Shown here: piece after piece, positions 1 to 9,555 of the stretch | Position numbering within the stretch: position 1 is the first letter of the stretch | How the letters are laid out: each line of letters opens with the position of its first letter | Made by a program: the position numbers and the translations under genes | Notes under the pieces: generated by a model | Database searches by the model: none | What the model was told of the DNA's origin: nothing | Seen by the model: only the letters and a program-made list of their open reading frames with translations | Source: Hyphomicrobiales bacterium | GTDB lineage: Bacteria; Pseudomonadota; Alphaproteobacteria; Rhizobiales; Rhizobiaceae | DNA length: 64,000 nucleotides | Direction of reading: 5' to 3' | Assembly: GCA_024225445.1 (NCBI GenBank) | Contig: JAAEMP010000144.1 | Location: 32,069 to 96,068 of the forward strand

Positions 1-334
1 CAACCACCTGGCAGGCAAGACGATACCCTTTTTCAACATCAGTTTTCGACAGCGCCCCGCGCTCGACCACGGAAACTTCATCACCCCCCGATACCTGTAC
101 CCGGCACAGACCGCAGGTTCCGGCACCGCCACAGCTTGTGGGAAGATGAACACCTCCACCGGAAAGGGCATCGAGCAATTTTTCGCCCAGGTTGGCATCG
201 ATAATTTGATCCCCGTTAACGGTTAACGGGGCCGTTCCCTTTAAAACCAGAAGCCAACGGGCACCGAGCACGACAAATGTTAGCGCCATCACCAACCCCG
301 TGAAAATCAGCGAACCTAACATGATTTCAGTCAT
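1..334 (-). CDS. nqrF: NqrF, NADH:quinone reductase subunit F (3' part outside window)
   Basis: Reverse-strand reading from the ATG at 334 gives an N-terminal membrane helix (about residues 5-27) followed by a plant-type ferredoxin domain. The [2Fe-2S] cysteine pattern [10 protein letters not shown] is present, with a fourth Cys in RLACQ near the window edge. This is the NqrF layout: anchor, [2Fe-2S], then an FAD/NADH reductase domain, which lies beyond base 1. In NQR, NqrF oxidises NADH and feeds electrons to the membrane subunits. It overlaps the end of nqrE by 8 bases, so it belongs to the same operon. Without the FAD/NADH domain in view, a related ferredoxin-reductase cannot be excluded. 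Confidence 0.88.
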   Translation of the reverse strand, partial: MTEIMLGSLIFTGLVMALTFVVLGARWLLVLKGTAPLTVNGDQIIDANLGEKLLDALSGGGVHLPTSCGGAGTCGLCRVQVSGGDEVSVVERGALSKTDVEKGYRLACQVV

Positions 335-944
335 GGCCTGCTCCCCCAAATTCCAGACCGGTGAATATTGCAAATCCCATTGACATAAGACCGGTCAAGA
401 TAAATGCGAGGCCCAATCCACGCAGTCCTTCCGGAACACGGGTTTCATCGATTTTTTCACGCAATGCAGCAAGCGCCCAGATGGCCAGAGCCCAACCAAG
501 GCCAGAACCAAACCCGTAGACGACGCTATCGGCAAAATCCAGGCGCCGTTCGATCATGAACAAACTGGCACCCAGGATAGCGCAATTGACTGTGATCAGG
601 GGTAGGAAAATACCAAGCCCGTTGTAGAGTCGGGGGAAATATCGGTCTAGCACCATTTCCAGAATCTGGACGATTGCTGCAATTACACCTATGGCGGCGA
701 TAAGGACCAGGAAGCTCAAATCCAGATCACCGCGTCCAGCCCAGGCGAGCGCCCCATCTTTCAACAGCCATTTATAGAGCAGGTTATTGATCGGAACGGT
801 GATGGTTTCCACGGCGATCATAGCCAGCCCCAACCCGAAAGCAACGTCGAAACGCCGTGATACTGCCAGAAATGTGCACATTCCGAGGAAATAGGACAGG
901 GCAAGATTGTCAGTGAAAATGGCCCGGAGCAGCAGGTCTGTCAT
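327..944 (-). CDS. nqrE: NqrE, NQR membrane subunit E (RnfA family)
   Basis: 205 residues with six predicted membrane helices, matching the usual NqrE length. The two conserved Cys that hold the intramembrane iron centre in this family are visible, in LGMCTFLAV (about residue 22) and TVNCAILGA (about residue 120). NqrE pairs with NqrD to form the pseudo-symmetric core that carries electrons across the membrane from the NqrF ferredoxin side. It overlaps nqrD by 4 bases (ATGA) and nqrF by 8, showing translational coupling. It resembles NqrE more than RnfA because an NqrF-type ferredoxin subunit follows. Confidence 0.93.
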   Translation of the reverse strand: MTDLLLRAIFTDNLALSYFLGMCTFLAVSRRFDVAFGLGLAMIAVETITVPINNLLYKWLLKDGALAWAGRGDLDLSFLVLIAAIGVIAAIVQILEMVLDRYFPRLYNGLGIFLPLITVNCAILGASLFMIERRLDFADSVVYGFGSGLGWALAIWALAALREKIDETRVPEGLRGLGLAFILTGLMSMGFAIFTGLEFGGAGHD

Positions 945-1591
945 TTTTGCGCTCCGTCTTCGATGTTGTTTTGGGCAGATTCATTTTGTTCAGGATGCCG
1001 GTTACGAACCCACCAAACGACTAGTCCCAGCAGGAAAAATGCACTGGGTGGCAACGCCATCAAACCGACTGGTGTGAACCAGCCGCCGTCCGATACGGTG
1101 ATCAGAATTGGGGCACCAAACAATGTGCCGGCGCCCAGCAGCTCTCGGAAAGTGCCCACGATGACCAGAATAACAGAATATCCAAGTCCATTGCCAAGCC
1201 CGTCCTGCAAGCTGCGAAGCGGTGGGTTTTTCATGGCGAAGGCTTCTGCCCGGCCCAGTACAATACAGTTGGTGACGATCAGACCAACAAAAACGCTAAG
1301 CCGTTTGCTCATATCGAACCAATAGGCTTGCAGCAGTTGATCGACGACAATAACCAGTGAAGCTATGATGGTGATCTGAATAATCAGGCGGATCGTTGGC
1401 GGAATGTGGTTGCGGATCACGCTGATGGACACATTGGAAAGGGTTAAAACGAAGATCAGCGCACCGCTCATGACCAGGGAAGTGGATAACGACGTGGTAA
1501 CGGCCAGGGCGGAACAAATGCCGAGCACTTGCAGGGTCACCGGATTGTTAATCATGATTGGCTCTGTCAGGGGGAGGGGCAGCTTGCTCAA
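941..1591 (-). CDS. nqrD: NqrD, NQR membrane subunit D (RnfE family)
   Basis: 216 residues, six predicted membrane helices, normal family length. The paired family cysteines occur in LGICSALAV (about residue 25) and [12 protein letters not shown] (about residue 107). Together with those of NqrE they would ligate the intramembrane iron centre. Conserved stretches such as the GLGNGLGY motif are present. It overlaps nqrC (ATGA at 1588-1591) and nqrE. The C-terminal 20 residues are hydrophilic and rich in E, Q and N. Confidence 0.93.
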   Translation of the reverse strand: MSKLPLPLTEPIMINNPVTLQVLGICSALAVTTSLSTSLVMSGALIFVLTLSNVSISVIRNHIPPTIRLIIQITIIASLVIVVDQLLQAYWFDMSKRLSVFVGLIVTNCIVLGRAEAFAMKNPPLRSLQDGLGNGLGYSVILVIVGTFRELLGAGTLFGAPILITVSDGGWFTPVGLMALPPSAFFLLGLVVWWVRNRHPEQNESAQNNIEDGAQK

Positions 1592-2322
1592 TTTATGTCC
1601 CCCCGTCGTAGTTTCTCCAAATATGGGCCATAGGCATCTGGTCCCAGCCAGAAACGAATGAGCTTGCTAACTCCGCTGGCAGTCCTCGTTGCACCAGAAA
1701 TACCATCCACTTCATGCACACCTTTGGCGCGCCCCTTCACGACTTCAATAAGTATTTTGCCGTTTGCATCAACTATTTGCCGGCCCCCCCAGCGACTGGC
1801 CCAAGAGTCCTTTTCGATTATTGCGCCTAAACCGGGGGTTTCGTCATGCTCATGAAATTTCACTGCGGCGACAGTGATGATATCGTCTTCCAGGGCCAGG
1901 AAACCTTTCAGGGTTGACTTGTACCCCCTTCCACGAACCGGCAATAACACCAGAACAAGTGTTTCCCCATCACGAACTTCATAGACAGTGGCGACATCTT
2001 CAATTTGGCCAATACGGGCCGAATCGCGGCTGGGAGGAACTTGTCTCCAGATACCGGTACTTTTATTCACATACTTGCCGCTTGAAAGTTCGACAAAACG
2101 GGCTTGCGGTGGTTTGACACCCAATTGATTGACAATCGCCAGCATACCGGCTTTGCTCGCCCTCTCGCGGTTGGCTTCGCGAAGCGGTTGCAGGGCAACA
2201 GCGGTAAAAGATACAACCAGAGATGAGATTGCGGCAACCGTGAACGCCATGCCGATAATCTTTCGCGGATGATCATTTGGAAGCGCCAGGAACGATCGCC
2301 AAAGGGCAAGTGGATTAGTCAC
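1588..2322 (-). CDS. nqrC: NqrC, FMN-carrying NQR subunit C
   Basis: 244 residues: an N-terminal membrane helix (about 25-45) and a periplasmic FMN-binding domain. The covalent flavinylation motif [10 protein letters not shown] near the C terminus fits the family pattern in which FMN is esterified to the Thr by ApbE. The following [10 protein letters not shown] matches NqrC ends. In known NQR, NqrC passes electrons from the NqrD/E iron centre to NqrB. The intact motif shows that at least one covalent flavin site of the complex is retained. No apbE is visible in this window. It overlaps both nqrB-like and nqrD. Confidence 0.93.
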   Translation of the reverse strand: MTNPLALWRSFLALPNDHPRKIIGMAFTVAAISSLVVSFTAVALQPLREANRERASKAGMLAIVNQLGVKPPQARFVELSSGKYVNKSTGIWRQVPPSRDSARIGQIEDVATVYEVRDGETLVLVLLPVRGRGYKSTLKGFLALEDDIITVAAVKFHEHDETPGLGAIIEKDSWASRWGGRQIVDANGKILIEVVKGRAKGVHEVDGISGATRTASGVSKLIRFWLGPDAYGPYLEKLRRGDIN

Positions 2323-3094
2323 GATGTGGCCTCCACATCACGAGCCTGTCAATCAAGGGAGCGAACAGGCAGCCCAGCAGGGCGGCGAACACAACGCCGT
2401 CCGGTTGATCAGGATCAGCAGAGCGGATGACCATTACCAACATTCCAACCAAAAGGCCTTGTATCCAGCGAGCGACTTCAGAGCTTGGAGCACTTTCGGT
2501 GCTGGCAGCCAAAAACAGAACACCGGCCACATAGGTACCCAGTAGAGGTTGTTCCCAACTTATATATCCCAAGGTCAGCAGGCTGCCCAGCACCGAACCA
2601 AGCACAGCACCGCCAGCAACCCGCCATGCAAGAAAACCTTTCCAAAGATATATCGCTCCACCGGCTAGACTGGCGGTAGCAAAAACCGGATCAAGTGTTT
2701 GATCCAATAAGTGGCGAAGCTGGAAACCACCATCCGGATAAGAAAAGAGTGCAAAGGCCAGGGCGATCAAGGCCGGCGGCAAAATAGGTTTTCCACCGAA
2801 AACCTCCCGTCCGAAGATGCTGCCGAAGCAGATAGCCACCCCGGCGCTTGCCAGGGAAACCGGGTTTGGCAGGAAAACCACGAACATCAATACGTAAGGA
2901 ATGATGCCAGGCCCGACAGGGCGCTCCGCCTCCCGCGCGAATTTGGCACCCAAAGCATAAGCAACGAGCAGTGAAAGCGCCAGCAACAATAACCGATCAG
3001 TGCCAGCCTCAACACCATCAGCAAACAAACGTGCCGCCAGGGGTAAGGAAAGGCCGACCACTTTAAATTTGTCTTCGCTCATTAATGTAAGCAT
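2315..3094 (-). CDS. Short NqrB/RnfD-like membrane subunit
   Basis: 259 residues, mostly membrane helices. NqrB/RnfD family traits include GREVFGGKPILPPALIALAF with SYPDGG after it, and a C-terminal block (GLLVGMLVMVIRS ... FAPLIDRLVMW) like NqrB ends. It is much shorter than typical NqrB (about 400-415) or RnfD (about 350). The S/T-G-A-T flavin attachment motif expected after the SYP segment is missing; the region reads FATASLAGG. The start at 3094 has AGGCGG a few bases upstream. It is the first nqr gene here, with no nqrA before it. It probably replaces NqrB in a variant complex. The family call is firm, the function is inferred. Confidence 0.75.
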   Translation of the reverse strand: MLTLMSEDKFKVVGLSLPLAARLFADGVEAGTDRLLLLALSLLVAYALGAKFAREAERPVGPGIIPYVLMFVVFLPNPVSLASAGVAICFGSIFGREVFGGKPILPPALIALAFALFSYPDGGFQLRHLLDQTLDPVFATASLAGGAIYLWKGFLAWRVAGGAVLGSVLGSLLTLGYISWEQPLLGTYVAGVLFLAASTESAPSSEVARWIQGLLVGMLVMVIRSADPDQPDGVVFAALLGCLFAPLIDRLVMWRPHRD

Positions 3095-3155
3095 TCGCGC
3101 CGCCTAATAGTTCCCAATAATTTACACTCTCCTGCACTAGGGTGCTGATCCTGTA

Positions 3156-4418
3156 TTATAGAATACCAAATTCTGTAAACGGGATAAAATCCAGAAGATC
3201 ATCCGGGCTTATTTCTGTGACATCCTCGCCAATTTCTATCAGTCCTTCGGCATGCCGTAATCCGGAAATCAGCCCGGAACCGTCGCGGTCATATTTATGA
3301 AGGCGGGTAACACCACTTTCATCTTGTTCCAGATATCCACGCCAAAATTCTCTTCGACCCGGTTTCTTGTTTTTGAATGTCACCCCTGATTGCACCGCGA
3401 AACGTCTGGGTTCTTTCCATTTGGAACCGCCAAGCACCAGCAGAGAGGGATGTATATATAGTGAAAAACAAACGAAGCTGGCTACCGGATTTCCCGGGAG
3501 ACCAAAAAACATGGTATCATTCAATGAGCCAAAACACATTGGCCTGCCGGGTTTTATCGCCAATTGCCACATGTGGCGCGAACCTTTTTCCGCCAGCAGA
3601 CTGGTGATGTGATCTTCTGATCCAAGTGAGGCTCCACCGCTGGTAATAATAATATCGTGCGTCTTTGTCGCTTGAAGCAGGGTGGTTTCCACGACACCTT
3701 TATCATCTGGAAGGATGCCCAGATCGGTGACTTCAACCGGCAAGGAATTCAGCAGCGAAGAAATCATGAAAAAGTTTGCATCAAATACGCTCGCCTTTTC
3801 AACGGATTTGCCGGGGCGTATTATTTCATTACCGGTGGAGGCAAGAGCTATTCTCAAAGGTGTGTAGATTTCTAATTCGGCAATTCCGCAAGATGCAATT
3901 GACGCGATATCCTGCGGGCGTAACAGGCATCCGGCTTTCAGCAGGGTTTCGCCGGATTTCACATCTTCTCCGGCCAAACGTACATTTGCACCCTTTTTAA
4001 AGCCCTGTGGAATAATGACAAACTTTTGTCCATCCTGTTCATGGGGCTGGCAATCTTCCTGCATGGCCACACTGTCAGCACCAACTGGCATGACAGCTCC
4101 AGTAAATATCCTGGCAGCCGATGATCCCGGAATCTCGATTGGCTCATTGTCGCCGGCAGCAATTCGCGCAACAAGAGGAAAAAATCCTCCGGTTTTCTTA
4201 TGATCTTCATGGCAAAAGGCATAACCATCCATGGCTGTATTGTTGAATGCAGGAATGTCTCGCGGCGCCACAATATCCTGGGCAAGTATTTTCCCGCAGG
4301 CATGTTCGAGATTTATCGTGGATTTTGTTGCGATTGAAAAAAGCCGGGTTTTCAGTAATTTAATCGCATCATTATGGAGCAATCGTTCCTCATCGTGGGA
4401 AAAACAATCATTAATCAT
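3156..4418 (-). CDS. moeA: MoeA, molybdopterin molybdenumtransferase
   Basis: 420 residues, normal for MoeA. It inserts molybdate into adenylylated molybdopterin, the last step of Moco synthesis. Visible family motifs are the N-terminal PAFNNTAMDGYAF, the gephyrin-type core with STGNEI and TSGGASLGSEDH, and KPGRPMCFG followed by GLPGNPVASFVCF. The start overlaps the mobA stop as ATGA (4415-4418), so the two are co-transcribed. It ends 61 bases before the nqrB-like gene, so readthrough into the nqr genes is possible. Confidence 0.95.
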   Translation of the reverse strand: MINDCFSHDEERLLHNDAIKLLKTRLFSIATKSTINLEHACGKILAQDIVAPRDIPAFNNTAMDGYAFCHEDHKKTGGFFPLVARIAAGDNEPIEIPGSSAARIFTGAVMPVGADSVAMQEDCQPHEQDGQKFVIIPQGFKKGANVRLAGEDVKSGETLLKAGCLLRPQDIASIASCGIAELEIYTPLRIALASTGNEIIRPGKSVEKASVFDANFFMISSLLNSLPVEVTDLGILPDDKGVVETTLLQATKTHDIIITSGGASLGSEDHITSLLAEKGSRHMWQLAIKPGRPMCFGSLNDTMFFGLPGNPVASFVCFSLYIHPSLLVLGGSKWKEPRRFAVQSGVTFKNKKPGRREFWRGYLEQDESGVTRLHKYDRDGSGLISGLRHAEGLIEIGEDVTEISPDDLLDFIPFTEFGIL

Positions 4419-5107
4419 TTGATATCCCTTCCGCTGGCATGGTTTGCATATCCTCCCATTGATTTCCCGACAATGATAGATTGTGCTTCACCCAAGTCGT
4501 CGGGATTATTAATATTGAAAAATGGGTCCACTTTACAGCCGTCAAATTCGTAAAATGGGAATTCTTCAAACCGGTATGGATGCATTTGTACAAAAGCCAT
4601 AACCTTGCGTGTTTCACCTGATTTCAGAAATGTTTCCAGCGATTCAAGTAATGTCACCGGCCAGAGTCCAAATACCGGATGGTTGTTCTGACTGGATTTA
4701 GCCAGCACAATGGTAGGGTCAGAATTGTCGATGACAGATATTGATTTTAAGCTATTTGCAACAAAATTATCTGGGAAAAACGGGGTATCTGCTGCAACAG
4801 TTGCCACATGGCTGATTTCAGGGTTTGAACGCCTCGCGTGATCAAGCAGGGCATGGATGCCGGCGAGGGGACCTGCAAATCCTTCAATGATATCGCAAAT
4901 GACAGGGTAGCCGGAATTATCAAATCGCTCAGGATTGCCATTTGCATTGATGACAATTGTCGAAACCTGGGTTTCAAGCCGGGCAATCACATGCGAAATC
5001 AACGTTTTATCATTGAGTAAAACCAGGGATTTGTCCCGGCCACCCATGCGCCGGGAGAGTCCTCCAGCCAGAACCCCACCCAGTATGTTGCCGGTTTCAC
5101 TGTTCAT
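4415..5107 (-). CDS. mobA: MobA, molybdenum cofactor guanylyltransferase
   Basis: About 230 residues from the ATG at 5107, chosen because the nucleotide-binding motif LAGGLSRRMGGRDKSL then sits close to the N terminus as in all MobA proteins. The upstream in-frame extension to 5197 lies inside the preceding transporter gene. MobA attaches GMP to Mo-molybdopterin to make the bis-MGD cofactor used by DMSO-reductase-family enzymes. AADTPFF fits the metal-binding AxDxPF motif. It overlaps the MFS gene stop by 11 bases and moeA by 4. Confidence 0.92.
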   Translation of the reverse strand: MNSETGNILGGVLAGGLSRRMGGRDKSLVLLNDKTLISHVIARLETQVSTIVINANGNPERFDNSGYPVICDIIEGFAGPLAGIHALLDHARRSNPEISHVATVAADTPFFPDNFVANSLKSISVIDNSDPTIVLAKSSQNNHPVFGLWPVTLLESLETFLKSGETRKVMAFVQMHPYRFEEFPFYEFDGCKVDPFFNINNPDDLGEAQSIIVGKSMGGYANHASGRDIK

Positions 5108-6347
5108 TTGAATATTCGGTATTGTGCTTGGATACAGATTTTTCTCGAGCCTCCAGTGTATCAATATAGACCACATAAGATGAGGTGAAAATACCAAAAA
5201 ATGCGATGGACAGCATCAGTATCAACATTGGGATAGGGTTAGAATCCGGTCCAAGTATTACGCCGGCCAACATGGAAAAAGACGCGCCAAGCAGGATTTG
5301 AAGAAATCCGCCCAATCCGGATGCCGAACCTGCAAGTTTGGGGTGCAGCGATACAATGCCGGCATTCGCACCCGGTAGCGTCAAACCATTGCCAACTCCC
5401 ACAAACGTCAATGGCAAAAAGAAAAACAGTACATTTTTTTCGGTGTTCAGTAATAAAATGATGGAGAAAACAATGCCGACAGCCACTACAAAATTTCCGG
5501 ATATCATCATACGTGTTACACCAATGTGTTCGGCATAACGTCCAGACATAAAATTACCAAACATGTATCCGATGGAAATTATCGCAAAATACATGCCAAA
5601 CTGACTCGGTTTTAACAAAAAATACTCTGTCGCCACATATGGGCCGCCGCCAAGAATCGAGTAAAATGTGCCTGCTGATGCAGAAGCCGTCAGCGAATAA
5701 CCCCAAAACCGTCTTGAACGCAGCAGTACCGGATATGACTGGAATTGGCTTGTAAGGTCGGGTGCCGCTGTTTCCCGGGTTTCTCCCAGATCCGACCAAG
5801 TAATAAATAATACGACAATTCCAAATCCGAATAGTAGCCAGAATGCTGCCTGCCAGCCATAATATTCATCCAGAAATCCGCCTATTGTCGGCCCAATCAT
5901 CGGTGCGATTGCCATGCCCATCGTTACGTAGCCAATCATGCTGGCAGCTTTTTCTCGTCCAACCATGTCACGAATAATCGCTCTTGAAATGACCATACCT
6001 GCGGCTGAAAATGCCTGAACAATACGGCCAACCAGCAGCGTTTCGATGTTCGGGGCAAGAATGCAGGTAAGAGTCCCAACAAAGAAACCGAACAATCCGA
6101 AAAGCACAACCGGTCGTCTTCCATAATAATCTGATAGCGGACCCAGTATCGGTTGCAGAAATGCGGTGGCAAAAAGGTATAGGGTTATCGTTAACTGAAC
6201 GACCGCTTTGTCTGTATGAAAATGTTCCGAAATTGATGGCAATGATGGGAGAAAAATATTCATGCTGAGTGCGCTAAGGGCGGTTACCAGCACCAGTGTC
6301 AAGATATGCGGTGGCCTTTGTCTGTTTAAGAATGATTGGGTTTGCAT
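5097..6347 (-). CDS. Bcr/CflA-type MFS multidrug efflux transporter
   Basis: 416 residues with 12 predicted helices. It has the MFS motif between helices 2 and 3 (GPLSDYYGRRPVVLFGL) and the Bcr/CflA pattern of the first helix (SMNIFLPSLPSI). Members of this group are drug:proton antiporters; the substrate here is unknown. The ATG at 6347 is preferred over the GTG at 6350 because AGGGA lies 6 bases upstream of it. The gene is joined to the EamA stop as TGATG. Its insertion among Moco genes is probably operon shuffling rather than a Moco role. Confidence 0.88.
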   Translation of the reverse strand: MQTQSFLNRQRPPHILTLVLVTALSALSMNIFLPSLPSISEHFHTDKAVVQLTITLYLFATAFLQPILGPLSDYYGRRPVVLFGLFGFFVGTLTCILAPNIETLLVGRIVQAFSAAGMVISRAIIRDMVGREKAASMIGYVTMGMAIAPMIGPTIGGFLDEYYGWQAAFWLLFGFGIVVLFITWSDLGETRETAAPDLTSQFQSYPVLLRSRRFWGYSLTASASAGTFYSILGGGPYVATEYFLLKPSQFGMYFAIISIGYMFGNFMSGRYAEHIGVTRMMISGNFVVAVGIVFSIILLLNTEKNVLFFFLPLTFVGVGNGLTLPGANAGIVSLHPKLAGSASGLGGFLQILLGASFSMLAGVILGPDSNPIPMLILMLSIAFFGIFTSSYVVYIDTLEAREKSVSKHNTEYSNEQ

Positions 6348-7246
6348 CACGATTCCCTGAACAAACGTTCACGATAAACCGTAAAAATGCCGGTTCCTAC
6401 TATGATTAGTGAACCGACAATTGACATTAAATCGGGGATTTCATCAAAAAATATTATACCGGCAATAATCGCATATATAAGAATTGTGTAGCGAAAAGGT
6501 ATGATCACACCTATATCCCCAACCCGCATGGCGCCAGCTATGCAAAAATATCCCAATATCAGAAAGCCGGAAGCCAGTATCAGCCACCCGACGGAAACCA
6601 TATCCACATGAACCCAATTCTCAAAAATCGAGAGCCCCCCACCGACCATCGTAACCAATATTGAAGAAAACAAAGCAATAAAAAGGGTGGGAATTTTTTT
6701 TGAAATGAAGCGGGTCGACAAATCGCGAATTGTGATAAAAAATACAGCTGTCAACGCAGCGATTGAATAGATTGTGAATCCTTCCATACCCGGGCGGATA
6801 ACCACTATTACACCAATGAAGCCGATAATGATCGCAGCAGTTCTGCGCCAACCAAATTTCTCACCAAAAAATATTGCTGCTCCCAGGGTTACTGCCAACG
6901 GAGAAGCCTGAAGAATTGCGGTAGCGTTGGCTATTGGCATATTAAACAACGCAAGAAGAAAGGTGATCGTAGCCAACATTTCTGCCGAAGCCCGAAAAAT
7001 CATCGCTGGCTGGAATACTGCGCGAATCGGACTTAAACCACCGGTTGCCCTGGCAAGCAGCCAGATAAACAGGGTTGCAAACAATCCGCGTATCAGCAGG
7101 GTTTGCCCCAATTCCAGCGAGGCGGCGGCATGTTTCACGATGATGTCATTAATGCCATAACCCGCCATGGCTAATGTCATCAGAACGGCACCGCGTGCAT
7201 TTTCAACAGGCGTGGATGCCAGATGGGTATTCGAGATTTCTGCCAT
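6347..7246 (-). CDS. EamA/DMT-family transporter
   Basis: 299 residues with ten predicted helices arranged as two EamA repeats (about 20-150 and 160-290), the usual drug/metabolite exporter length. Typical features are ILQASPLAVTLGAAIFFGEKFGWRR at the end of repeat 1 and FRYTILIYAIIAGIIFFDE in repeat 2. The substrate cannot be read from sequence. It is translationally coupled to the downstream MFS gene, so the pair may export related compounds. The ribosome-binding site before 7246 is weak. Confidence 0.88.
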   Translation of the reverse strand: MAEISNTHLASTPVENARGAVLMTLAMAGYGINDIIVKHAAASLELGQTLLIRGLFATLFIWLLARATGGLSPIRAVFQPAMIFRASAEMLATITFLLALFNMPIANATAILQASPLAVTLGAAIFFGEKFGWRRTAAIIIGFIGVIVVIRPGMEGFTIYSIAALTAVFFITIRDLSTRFISKKIPTLFIALFSSILVTMVGGGLSIFENWVHVDMVSVGWLILASGFLILGYFCIAGAMRVGDIGVIIPFRYTILIYAIIAGIIFFDEIPDLMSIVGSLIIVGTGIFTVYRERLFRES

Positions 7247-7378
7247 GGCCTGTAATCAGGGGTTTTTCTAAAACTGAGATGACGATAGCTTGAGACCATC
7301 TACCCAATTTGCTGCAAATACAACAAAATTTACAATGTTGGCTGTTTGGTTTTTATGCACAGCCAGCTAATATATGAA

Positions 7379-8383
7379 TTATCCGCCGGTTACACTCATA
7401 TGACGGGAAAGGGAGTGTTTTGAATCGCGGTCAATCAGAAAATCGTGACCTTTGGGTTTGCGCGAAATTGCTTCTTCAATTGCTTGAGACAGTAATTCAT
7501 CGCCTTCTGAATTGCGCAGAGGTTCACGTAAATCAGCTTCATCATCTTTGCCCAGACACATATAAAGTTTACCAGTGCAGGTTAGCCGGACACGGTTGCA
7601 GCTTTCACAAAAATTATGGGTCATTGGAGTAATAAAGCCGATCCGGCCCCCGGTTTCTTTCACCTCAACATATCTGGCTGGTCCACCGGTGTTATAAGCA
7701 ATGTCTTCGAGCGTATATTTTTCCTCAAGCCGTGCACGTACCGTTGAAATGGGCAAATATTGTTCATTTCGGTCGCCGTCGATTTCACCCAAGGGCATGG
7801 TCTCAATCAGTGTCAGATCAAAACCTTCGCCATGCGCCCATTTCATCATCGATTCTATTTCATATTCATTCTGATTTTTAACTGCAACGGTGTTGATTTT
7901 GATTTTTAGCCCGGCTTTTCTTGCGCATTCCAGTCCGTTTAGCACTTGGTCAAGGCGTCCCCACCGGGTTATCTTTGCAAATTGGTCTCGATCAAGAGTA
8001 TCCAGTGATACATTAACCCGGCGCACCCCATATTCGAACAACTGTGATGAAAAACGGTGCAATTGAGAACCGTTTGTAGTGATGGTAAGTTCATCAAGAT
8101 TGCCATTTTCAATCTGTTGGCCGAGATTGCTGATCAAATGCATTACATTACGCCGTACAAGTGGTTCCCCGCCAGTCAGACGTAAATTACGAACTCCTTT
8201 GTTGATAAATGTGACACAAATTCTCTCAAGCTCTTCCAGTGTCAGCAGGTCCCGTCTGGGCAAAAATGTCATGTTTTCAGACATGCAATAGGTGCAACGG
8301 AAATCACATCGATCAGTCACTGAAATGCGTAGATAAGTAACACGACGACCAAACGGGTCGATTAGATCAGGTTGAATGGCCAT
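7379..8383 (-). CDS. moaA: MoaA, GTP 3',8-cyclase
   Basis: 334 residues, a radical SAM enzyme that starts molybdopterin synthesis by converting GTP to 3',8-cyclo-GTP (then cPMP by MoaC). Both [4Fe-4S] sites are visible: the N-terminal CDFRCTYC (C-x3-C-x2-C) and the C-terminal [18 protein letters not shown] (C-x2-C, then a third Cys). [11 protein letters not shown] is the SAM-binding segment. The protein ends in the double Gly needed by MoaA (TGG). It lies 132 bases upstream of the EamA gene on the same strand. I saw no convincing Moco riboswitch in the 120-base leader. Confidence 0.96.
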   Translation of the reverse strand: MAIQPDLIDPFGRRVTYLRISVTDRCDFRCTYCMSENMTFLPRRDLLTLEELERICVTFINKGVRNLRLTGGEPLVRRNVMHLISNLGQQIENGNLDELTITTNGSQLHRFSSQLFEYGVRRVNVSLDTLDRDQFAKITRWGRLDQVLNGLECARKAGLKIKINTVAVKNQNEYEIESMMKWAHGEGFDLTLIETMPLGEIDGDRNEQYLPISTVRARLEEKYTLEDIAYNTGGPARYVEVKETGGRIGFITPMTHNFCESCNRVRLTCTGKLYMCLGKDDEADLREPLRNSEGDELLSQAIEEAISRKPKGHDFLIDRDSKHSLSRHMSVTGG

Positions 8384-8503
8384 GGTATTTCAAAGAACTT
8401 TTAGTGGTAACAAGATCAGCAATGATAACTACATTTTTTCAACTTTACAATTGGGTACAGTCAACCAAAATTCCAATAGCCAGAATTTCGAATGTGGAAA
8501 AAA

Positions 8504-9316
8504 TCAGTTTATCATAGCATTGAATTTTTTGATTATGTTTTGATCCAACTCAAACCATTGGGAGATAATGTCACTGTGAAAACGATAGGTGAGTGAAAGG
8601 TCGTTGCCAATTTGGATATCACGGATGCAATAGGCTGCTCCACTTCCTTTGTCAGGTTTCACACACCGCGCGGCATACGGTGCCGGACTGTTCTTTTCTA
8701 CTATCAGGTATTCGTTGATGTATCCATTCTCCGAATCAAGGCGTTGGCTTACCAGACCATTACCCAGGTCAATTGGCGGGCCAATGATGAACTTTTCATA
8801 AATTGGATCGACGCGGGCGGTCATGTCTAATGGGCTAAATCTTGGCATCAGGGTGACAAATATGATGTTACTATTAATACTCAGATCATTAAACATTGGC
8901 TCTAAATCTTCAGAATAACCCTCCATAGTTGGCCAGTGGAAATACAGATTCAATTTTTTTGCGGCAGTCATCCGCCGCTGGGAAGGATACCGGATCATGT
9001 TTGCCGGCACAGTGACAACGTCCGAATTAATGATGATTTTATGTTCTACCGTGCTGATTGTGTGTCCGGCTCGAGCAAATTCAGCACCTGCATAACCAGC
9101 GACAAGTTTGACAGCACCCATCAACAAAGCGAGGATCAGGCTGATTATGACAATCAGCCTGAAATTCCCGGCTGGAATTGCGTCTGCCTCGTTTGAGTTT
9201 TCCTTTTGCGGGGTTTGAAATTTATTTTGCAGATTTGGCAAACGATGTCGATGGCTGGTGCTGGCACCCGCAGGAATGTTTGTCGGAACATGATCTTCAA
9301 AAATTGTGGATTGCAT
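8504..9316 (-). CDS. Single-pass membrane protein of unknown function
   Basis: 270 residues from the ATG at 9316; AGGGAG lies 12 bases upstream, and an earlier in-frame TTG at 9343 is less likely. A polar, probably cytoplasmic N-terminal segment of about 50 residues is followed by one membrane helix (IVIISLILALLMGAVKLVAG) and a soluble extracytoplasmic domain of about 190 residues. I recognise no catalytic motif. Two Cys (in ARCVKP and AYCIRD) about 17 residues apart could form a disulfide. The overall design resembles conserved hypothetical one-helix proteins of Rhizobiales. It is in line with moaA but separated by 120 bases. Confidence 0.75.
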   Translation of the reverse strand: MQSTIFEDHVPTNIPAGASTSHRHRLPNLQNKFQTPQKENSNEADAIPAGNFRLIVIISLILALLMGAVKLVAGYAGAEFARAGHTISTVEHKIIINSDVVTVPANMIRYPSQRRMTAAKKLNLYFHWPTMEGYSEDLEPMFNDLSINSNIIFVTLMPRFSPLDMTARVDPIYEKFIIGPPIDLGNGLVSQRLDSENGYINEYLIVEKNSPAPYAARCVKPDKGSGAAYCIRDIQIGNDLSLTYRFHSDIISQWFELDQNIIKKFNAMIN

Positions 9317-9555
9317 TGATTGGATAAACTCCCTGATAATCAAGACTTGCCGGTGGATGGGAAAAGCACCCAGTATGAAATCTGGTAAATTATGGTAAAT
9401 TTTGGGTTAATATTTGCTCAATTGTGTTTGCTGAAATTTGCCTAAAGCAATCGAATCGCCTGGATTTTTTCAAGGCAAACAAATTTGGTGCTGGAGTGTT
9501 TGCGGAGAAGTTTTTACTATTGAAAATACATTTTATAAATACAGGAGTTACCACC

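Noticed and set aside
963..1325. 120-codon plus-strand frame opposite nqrD
   Set aside because: It is the shadow of a well-supported nqrD with intact family Cys; no ribosome-binding site or family resemblance.
8384..8503. Moco riboswitch upstream of moaA
   Set aside because: The 120-base leader is AT-rich and lacks the conserved stems I would expect.
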